Positions 57,393-64,000 of a stretch of DNA of 64,000 bases are shown one piece after another. Numbering within the stretch: position 1 is the first letter of the stretch; the number at the start of each line of letters is the position of its first letter. Source of the stretch: Gigaspora rosea (taxonomy: Eukaryota > Glomeromycota > Glomeromycetes > Diversisporales > Gigasporaceae); NCBI GenBank assembly GCA_003550325.1, contig QKWP01000057.1, positions 151,610 through 215,609 of the forward strand. Direction: 5' to 3'. Under the pieces are notes generated by a model. That model saw nothing but the letters and a program-made list of their open reading frames with translations, was not told the DNA's origin and did no database searches. Position numbers and translations under genes: made by a program.

Positions 57393-60300
57393 TCATGGGG
57401 CCTTGACCATATTCTTATAAGCTTTATTATGCCAATGAAAATATGGCAAAGAGGTAATTCCATCTGATAGGATCCAGCGCTTAGTGTCTATTGAACATAG
57501 GGCCTTCTTTCCTGATTCGACCAAAGATAATATATGATCCTTTGACCGGATACCTAAATTTTTGGCATGGAATACTTTCTTACCAAATAGACAGTCTTGA
57601 TAAACTTGGGTCATTGGATCGAAGACCTCAGTGTTGTCTACCGGATCCTCTAGTAGAGTTCCACCTAAAGATGGGAAATATGTATCGGTAGCCATTTCAT
57701 TCATACCCTTTTTGCTTACTCCTTTATGCTTAGACTTTGTAGACTTATCTGCTAAGACATTTGGCCCGGATATGATAAAATTCTGTAATCATATTGCCTG
57801 GAGTCTCATCTTTGAAAAGCCCAATAGTCTTAGAATTATTAAGATCAAAAAGGTCCGGTCGCTCTGCCATGTCTTTATAGATATCCTCAGTCTCAACTTG
57901 AAACATATATGAGTCTGTATCCTTATATCCGAGCTGGGCATTATTACCATATTTCTCTTTTACATATTTATACCAAAAGCGGTACATCTGTGAAGTTTGC
58001 TAAGGCCCAAGACTGATGCTCCGACAATAATAGGTTTGTTGAGAGTTACAGTAGCCTTTTCCATATGTGCTCCTACAAGTGTATTTTCCAGCTATCTGGC
58101 ATATTTAAAAGAGGGTTTACGGATCTGCTTAATAAATTTCTTTTCGTCTTGCTCATTATTCATAGCCATGAGCTTGACGTCTTGGTATTTGCAAACATTT
58201 TCCATAGCTTTGCCATATACCAAATTATTCATGAGCTTAAAGAAATCTTTCTCAAAAGCATTCTTAGCGCCTTGTCGCTTTTCCGTATTAAAGGCTATAT
58301 AAGGGGCAAGCCAGTTAGTTTGGTCGAATGATAGAATTTCTGTAACCTCATCAACTATCATACCTAATTTTACGTAATATTGGAGTTCTTGGTAATGAAT
58401 AACATAATCTTTTCGTGGACCAAGATGGGGAACTAATTTTTTTGTTGCTAAAAACCGTCCTCCATCCAAGTTATCTACAAGCTCTAAGGTATAGGGACAC
58501 AACATATCTTTACTTATAGCCATATTCTCTACGACTGGGGGTAAATCACTCAAATAGTCATGGGTCTTTAGAGGAAAGTATACCTTAATTTTTAAGAAAT
58601 AACCTCGTGAAGAATTTGCTTCGGTATTAAGAATCTTTTCAAGATATTTTTTTTGCTTATTTGGATTATCTTCAAGATATTTACGACTTACCTCTCATTG
58701 ATAATTTCCGATAGGCAGATACTGACTCATGGCCCAGTTATAAAGATTGTTTGCATTGACATAGCTTATCCAGGTTGTAGGCTTAGATGGGTTAAATGTC
58801 TCGCCCATCTTAGGATTATTTGCTTTGAAATGGCGCTTACAAGCTATAGCTATCCCGCCACGCTTAGCCTTTTCTATGAAATCATGCATAGCCATGTTTG
58901 TAAAGAGTCCAATATTGACTCCTGTCATTTTAAGCATAGCATCCCAAGCTAGTGCAGGTGCAGATACATAATGGCTGGGATCGAGCTCATAATATTGCAT
59001 ACATGTTTTTCGAAATTGGGTCCAAATATCTGCCAGGCTAAGTACATCAATCTTAAGATAGAGATCATGATACTCTCCTAGAGTCTTACAACTAAAAGTT
59101 TTTCATACTTTTTGGGCATGTTGATAGTCATCTTGTGAAATTTTGCCTTTAAGAGTACTATGAAACTCATGAAAAGGAGGAAGCTCTGTTTCTTTAAACC
59201 TATCTTGTGAATCAATATAGTTATAAGAATAAACTCCTTTACGACTTGCTAATGAAATTTGATCTTGAGAATAGTCTTTAAAGTGCCAGCTTGTAATAGA
59301 GTGGTTGGTACCCAAATTTTTCGTAAGATTTGCCAAGCTTTATTCATAAATTGCATGCTATCTATATATTTTAGCTGACCTACCTTCATAGACTTGTATC
59401 GTTCAAATGTTTCGGCTATGACTCTGATTTGGTGAGCATTAACAGATTGCCCAACAGATTTACAGACTAAATGAGAGTCATAGCCCCAGAAATTATGAAA
59501 GACAACTGGGATAGGAGTTTTCCATGCTTCGATCTGGAGTTTGAGGTTACAGGTATTGTGGGCAGGTCTCTGAAACTTACCTGTTATATGACAGTGGTCC
59601 CAGACCTTATTATCTATAGCTAATTTTTCTTTACATATCCAACAGGTATCTGTTTCAGCAAATTTTTTCTTGTCTTCTTTGGTAATGATTCGGACATGCT
59701 TAATAGCTAAGACTTTATTACTTTCGACCAACTCCTTATCAATTCTTTGGACAAATTCTTGTGTAGCATTTTCTCTCTGATATAGGAAAGGCCCCCATAT
59801 ATCTCCAGTATCAATCCAATAAACTAAATAACAAAAGCTATTGGCTTTTTGCTCGGCAAGCTTTCGCATTTGTCCTCCATATTCTTCGTTGCATTTCTTG
59901 TTGTCTGCCTCGAAGTCAGCTATAATTACACATGGGGCATTAATCATCCGGGTGTAATTTTTAAACTTCTCAAAATCATTATCACCTTTGATAGGTAATT
60001 TGACTTCTTGAGTTGCTTCCCCAAACCGAAACAGTGCTCTCGATGATGATCTAAAGCCTTTATTGTAGAAAAACTTTGAGTGCATTTTCTACAAATATAT
60101 CTTTTACCATAATGAGCAGTATCTCTAAAAACTAGCCCATTTATATTCTTAATCCAAAGAAAATAGTTTTTTTGACCGTACTTGTTATCCTCAGATTTGG
60201 TAATATCTGTAAGAGCTAAAAGGTCAATAATATGGCATTTTTTATAGTTTTTGCTAGCTATTACTACTTTAGGGGTTTCTGTTTCTTCTTTCCATTCTCA

Positions 60301-61428
60301 GACATTGATAGAGATATCCGGATTCATTTTCTCAATCTTGTTAAATATACAGGAACAAACTGGAGTAGGCATAGAAATTCCATCGAGCTTAACTTTATCT
60401 AAATAGGACTTGTATTTTGTAGCTCGAAAGATTTGTTCAAGATGTTCTGTATATCCATCCTGATAAGCAAAGTATGCACCTAATACCCCTTGAAGACATT
60501 TTTCAGATAATGTATTGGTTTCTGGATCGACTAAACCTTTATTATCTAGATTAATAGTGCACTTTGTATTGGCGAGCTTTTTAGAAGTAGGAATATAGGA
60601 ACCTCCATTAGTTCAACGGTAGGTATAGGATTCAATAAATATATTTTCTATTCTAAGAAGAATTTTACCGGACTCCTCTTTTAAGTGATTCTCAATTTGT
60701 ATATCTATTTCTCCTACAGATTGAATTAAATATGGGTCTATATCATTTTCTGAAAGAAGAATATGTTGTTTTTCTCTATGATATGAATGGGTCTGACTAA
60801 GTTCATAATTTGCTTTGTCCATAGCATCACCTTCTCCTTTATATTTATATTTTGTGTATGTGCTTTCTATAACTAATGATGTTTTTATTTGATCCTTTTT
60901 GTAGAGCTCTTTTTTGAGTATATTGGTAATTGCTTTGCGTGTTGAGGCCATGAGTTGGGGCATATATTGAGCGTCGGCATATGCTGTTTGATTGTTTTGC
61001 TGTTTATTAAAAGCATTTGCTGGATTATTGTCTGCTAGAATTTTTCCTTTCTATACGGACATATTTTTGAGACTTTTATGTGGTCTGGCTGGGTCATAAC
61101 TTTTTTCCACAAATACTATATCATTCTCTTGGACTTTATTCTGCTCAAAGGATATTTCTTCTCTATAGGCTTGGGTTGCTAGGCCTGGGCCAGCTTCTTG
61201 AACTTGGGCCACCTCTTGAACTTTGTTCTGTGAGGGAGAGGCTTGAATTGCCGAGTTTGAACCAAATTTAGAAATGAGAGGTAGCCCCTGTTTGGATACT
61301 TGGGTTCAGGCAAATGGTATATTGCATTGATTTTTTTTGCTTTTATAATGCTTGCGAAGTTTTTCTGGTCTTGTAAAAGTATATCCACAACAAGCACATG
61401 TACGATTTTTTTTATCACTTCTAGGCAT
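57393..61428 (-). pseudogene. polB-like: Polinton family-B DNA polymerase with N-terminal C2H2-type zinc finger, inactive
   Basis: It would replicate the element by protein priming. From 61428: a zinc finger CACCGYTFTRPEKLRKHY...C, a low-complexity Gln/Ala linker, the exonuclease domain (IADFEAD near 59920; HCHITGKFQRPAHNTCNL; PVVFHNFWGYDSHL), then palm motifs A (SYVNANNLYNWAMSQ, about 58760), B (KLMNNLVYGKAMEN, about 58220) and C (GYKDTDSYMF, about 57920). In motif A the catalytic Asp is Asn (AAT). Stops lie at 61306, 61051, 60613, 60298, 59103, 58695 and 58092; frameshifts near 59336, 57995 and 57750. About 1340 codons, in the range of Polinton polymerases. The N-terminal finger is in the same frame as the polymerase. 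Confidence 0.9.
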
Positions 61429-61543
61429 GATATTATTAAGTCTCACCTGTTAATATATTGGGTAAACTTTTGTTTAAATAAAAATATTTACCCCCGTCTT
61501 TTCATGATAAAATTATTCAAAATAGGATATATCTTTTTCGAGT

Positions 61544-62209
61544 GCTCAGAAGCAAGATCTTATTAATTGCTAATGGGTAAGACGTGGCAATGAGACTTTG
61601 AGATATGTATAATAAGTCTTACCTTAGATAAGTCTTCCCTCGGATAAGTCTCCCCTTTGATCGGATAAGTCTCACCTCTAATCAGATAAGTCTCACTTCT
61701 GATTGGATAAGTCTCACCTCTAATAGCCAAATCTTACCTCTGATCGGATAAGTCTCACTCCTAATAGCTAAATTTCACCTCTGCGAGGTAAGACTTAGCA
61801 TTTTTTGTCCTTTGCTAGATAGTAATGAATCGCTTTTGAATTAATTCTAGGATAACATAGAAAATAGTATGCATATTAGGCTTAAATGGCCTGCAGAGAA
61901 GCACGGACACTTCAGTCCTCGGTGCTCTCTGCTCATTTCAAAGGCAAGCAATATAGTATAATTTTTTTGTTATCTTATTTAGAATTAAAAACATAGCCAG
62001 AGCGTTAACAAAGACTATGTACTCCTTAATGTTGGAAGCCCAAATTTAAAAGTAAGGAGAGTAAGTTAACAGGATCTGGCTCTGACGTAATTTGGAGCTT
62101 GAATTCGATATATAATTAAATATATCTAGAAAAGTTTGTAAAGAGGCTTGGAGCCTCTTCTGGATACATTATTAGAATTCTGTCCTAGAACTTCTGTTTT
62201 TGCCCTACT
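61544..62209 (-). repeat. Polinton right terminal inverted repeat (666 bp)
   Basis: Reverse complement of 46051-46722 with scattered substitutions and small indels. It includes the run of ATAAGTCTCACCTCTGATCGG-type units (61615-61790). Confidence 0.95.
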
Positions 62210-62214
62210 AGGGT

Positions 62215-62724
62215 AGAGGGTACTATTTTAAAATTATATATAAACTTAATGGTAAATTTTTTTATATTTAATTTTATGAAAAATTATAATAAATAAACTA
62301 ATCATATTTTAAGCCAAGTTTGTAGAGCAGGCTTTTCTGACTATAATAATTGTAAAATCATTAAAATTGGTTAAAAACTCAGTAAGATATGAAATTTTAA
62401 AGATTGGGTATTAAAATTTAGTAATAAAACTAACTTATAAATTTACATAAATTGACCAATTAGCATAGCAATTTTGTGCAACCCAGAAAATTTTTGCCCA
62501 ACCCAGAAAAACTTTATGATATATACAAGTATATTTTTTTAAAATATAATAATAGTTCAAAATTTTACCATAATAGATAAATTGTTTTATTTATATTTTG
62601 TAAAATTTTAATAAAAATTAGTTGTAATTTAAAAAAGTTTTATTAGTGCATATATCAATTTTATATGAAAATTTCAAAATACCATATAAAAACTATATAA
62701 AAATGATCGATGTACCCTCTACCC
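62215..62724. repeat. body of the TTAA-flanked MITE right of the Polinton
   Basis: AT-rich, noncoding. It ends GTACCCTCTACCC followed by TTAA. See the entry for the complete MITE. Confidence 0.7.
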
Positions 62725-62834
62725 TTAAAACTTTATACTAAACTCAAACTCAATTATAAGTTTGGTTGGGCTAGTCCAAATTTTGCAAACTAGTTTGAGT
62801 CAAAATAAAAATATATGTATTTTTTGATACTGAA

Positions 62835-63935
62835 CAAGTTTACTTAAAGTGAGAAGTATAAATCAGTTAGTAAAATTTAGAGAATCATAGAAATTTGTAT
62901 AATTTTATTAATAAAATTATACAAATTTCTATAATTCTCTAAATTTTACTAATTTTCTTGAACTAAGTAAACTTGTACAGCACCAAAAAATACATCAAAT
63001 CGGCATATTTTATTTTACTTTTCTTAAAATTTGATGAAAAAGTGCTTAATTTTGAATTTTTGATGAAAAGTTCCAAAATTAAGCATCTTTTTTTTAAATT
63101 TTAAGAAAAGTAAAATAAAATATGCCGATTTGATATATTTTTTGGTACTTAACAAGTTTACTTAGTGCAAGAAGTTATGATCAATTAGTAAAATTTAGAG
63201 AATCATAGAAATTTGTATAATTTTATTAATAAAATTATACAAATTTCTATGATTCTCTAAATTTTACTAATTTTCTTGAACTAAGTAAACTTGTACAGCA
63301 CCAAAAAATACATCAAATCGGCATATTTTATTTTACTTTTCTTAAAATTTGATGAAAAAGTGCTTAATTTTGAATTTTTGATGAAAAGTTCCAAAATTAA
63401 GCATCTTTTTTTTAAATTTTAAGAAAAGTAAAATAAAATATGCCGATTTGATATATTTTTTGGTACTTAACAAGTTTACTTAGTACAAGAAGTTATGATC
63501 AATTAGTAAAATTTAGAGAATCATAAAAATTTGTATAATTTTATTAATAAAATTATACAAATTACTATGATTCTTTAAATTTTACTAATTGATCCTAATT
63601 TCTTGTACTAAGTAAACTTGTTTAGCACCAAAAAATATATCATAGGGTATTTTTGTTTTATTTTCCTTAAAATTCAAAGATGCTTAATTTTGAATTTTTG
63701 ATAAAAATTTTCAAAATTAAGCATCTTTTCTTCAAATTTTAAAAAAAGTAAAATAAAATATACCAATTTGATGTATTTTTTGGTGCTAAACAAGTTTACT
63801 TAGTGCAAGAAGTTATGATTAATTAATGAAATTTAGAGAATTATAGAAATTTGTATAATTTTATTAATAAAATTATACAAATTTCTATGATTTTTTAAAT
63901 TTTACTATTGATTCTAACTTTGTGATTTAGATAAA
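62835..63935. repeat. 318-bp-period satellite made of hairpins
   Basis: CAAGTTTACTTA starts at 62835, 63153, 63471 and 63791 (periods 318, 318, 320). Each unit has one near-perfect palindrome of about 85 bp around ATTTTATTAATAAAAT, and a second of about 150 bp (GGCATATTTTATTTTACTTT and its inverse). Units are nearly identical, which points to recent amplification. The last unit is more diverged. Confidence 0.9.
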
Positions 63936-63944
63936 CATGTGCAT

Positions 63945-64000
63945 ATATTATGAACCTGAACATGTTCATGAACCTTGAACTGAACCTGAACTGAACTTTT
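63945..64000. repeat. TGAACCTGAAC-word repeat at the window edge
   Basis: Inverse of the words at 45920-45970 (GTTCAGTTCAGGTTCAGTTC). Likely the start of the right end of an outer element, cut by the window. Confidence 0.5.

Larger units (their letters stand above)
46051..62209. mobile_element. Polinton/Maverick-like element, 16.16 kb, with Gag/retropepsin module
   Basis: Bounded by 5-bp duplications AGGGT (46046-46050, 62210-62214) and long terminal inverted repeats starting AGTAGGGC and ending GCCCTACT. It encodes a protein-primed-type family-B DNA polymerase and a retroviral-type integrase, the two defining Polinton genes. It also encodes a Gag-like coiled-coil/CCHC protein and a retropepsin-like protease, and several small OR­Fs. 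I found no double-jelly-roll capsid, packaging ATPase or adenovirus-type protease. It is a dead copy: polymerase, integrase and Gag genes carry stops, frameshifts and insertions. The high identity of the two terminal repeats (a few percent difference by eye) suggests moderate age. Confidence 0.85.
46047..62724. mobile_element. TTAA-flanked (piggyBac-like) MITE hosting the Polinton
   Basis: GGGTAGAGGGTAC...GTACCCTCTACCC with TTAA at 46043-46046 and 62725-62728. The left end is split by the Polinton after its first 4 bases (GGGT). Without the Polinton and its duplication the MITE is about 514 bp. TTAA targeting is the piggyBac hallmark; the assignment rests on that and on the ends. Confidence 0.75.

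Noticed and set aside
57491-58952. + strand ORFs of 66-101 codons
   Set aside because: Antisense shadows of the polymerase gene.
62835-63935. CRISPR-like array
   Set aside because: Units are 318 bp, palindromic and nearly identical throughout, with no unique spacers. It is a satellite.

Overview
The window looks like nuclear DNA of an arbuscular mycorrhizal fungus (Glomeromycotina, most like Rhizophagus). It is very AT-rich. The one intact host gene has short introns with GTATGT/GTAAGT donors. The repeats carry pieces of families that are hugely expanded in that lineage: FAR1/MULE-type transposases, TKL-like kinases whose N-terminal part has 'CKYC...WCQLCDP...WTSGDEYIDECIK', and CCHC Gag-like proteins. 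The assignment is by protein style, not by a database search.

Only one clearly functional gene was found: a three-exon SREBP-type membrane-bound bHLH transcription factor on the + strand (27553-30919, 1054 aa). It has the SREBP-specific tyrosine in the basic region, two hydrophobic segments around a short loop, and a long C-terminal domain. A perfect match to the sterol regulatory element consensus lies 124 bp upstream of its ATG.

Layout. 1-9460: two copies of a 1.1-kb tRNA-headed poly(A) retroposon, one copy of a second poly(A) retroposon family, a dead 5'-truncated LINE with an RNase H domain, and several MITEs, many with clear target-site duplications. 9650-19420: one MULE transposase pseudogene broken up by at least eight nested insertions whose order can be read from target duplications. 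19430-27450: mostly noncoding DNA with MITEs, including a 683-bp hAT foldback. 27450-30920: the SREBP gene. 30920-41100: AT-rich DNA, tandem repeats and foldback elements. 41330-45041: a decayed multi-exon DDE-transposase-like gene on the - strand. 45225-64000: a stack of nested elements.

The most interesting object is a 16.16-kb Polinton/Maverick-like element (46051-62209) with 670-bp terminal inverted repeats starting AG and a 5-bp target duplication (AGGGT). It carries a family-B DNA polymerase gene with an N-terminal zinc finger (decayed) and a retroviral-type DDE integrase (decayed). Where a normal Polinton has a double-jelly-roll capsid, a packaging ATPase and a cysteine protease, this one shows a retrotransposon-type module: a coiled-coil Gag-like protein, a CCHC zinc knuckle and a retropepsin-like protease. 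No ATPase or adenovirus-type protease was found in it.

The Polinton sits 4 bp inside the end of a TTAA-flanked MITE. It was itself hit by a 2.43-kb hAT element (8-bp duplication) carrying three degenerate tandem kinase fragments, and by a 221-bp MITE in the integrase. The right end is a 318-bp-period satellite built of hairpins, which shares a core with several unrelated MITE families in the window.
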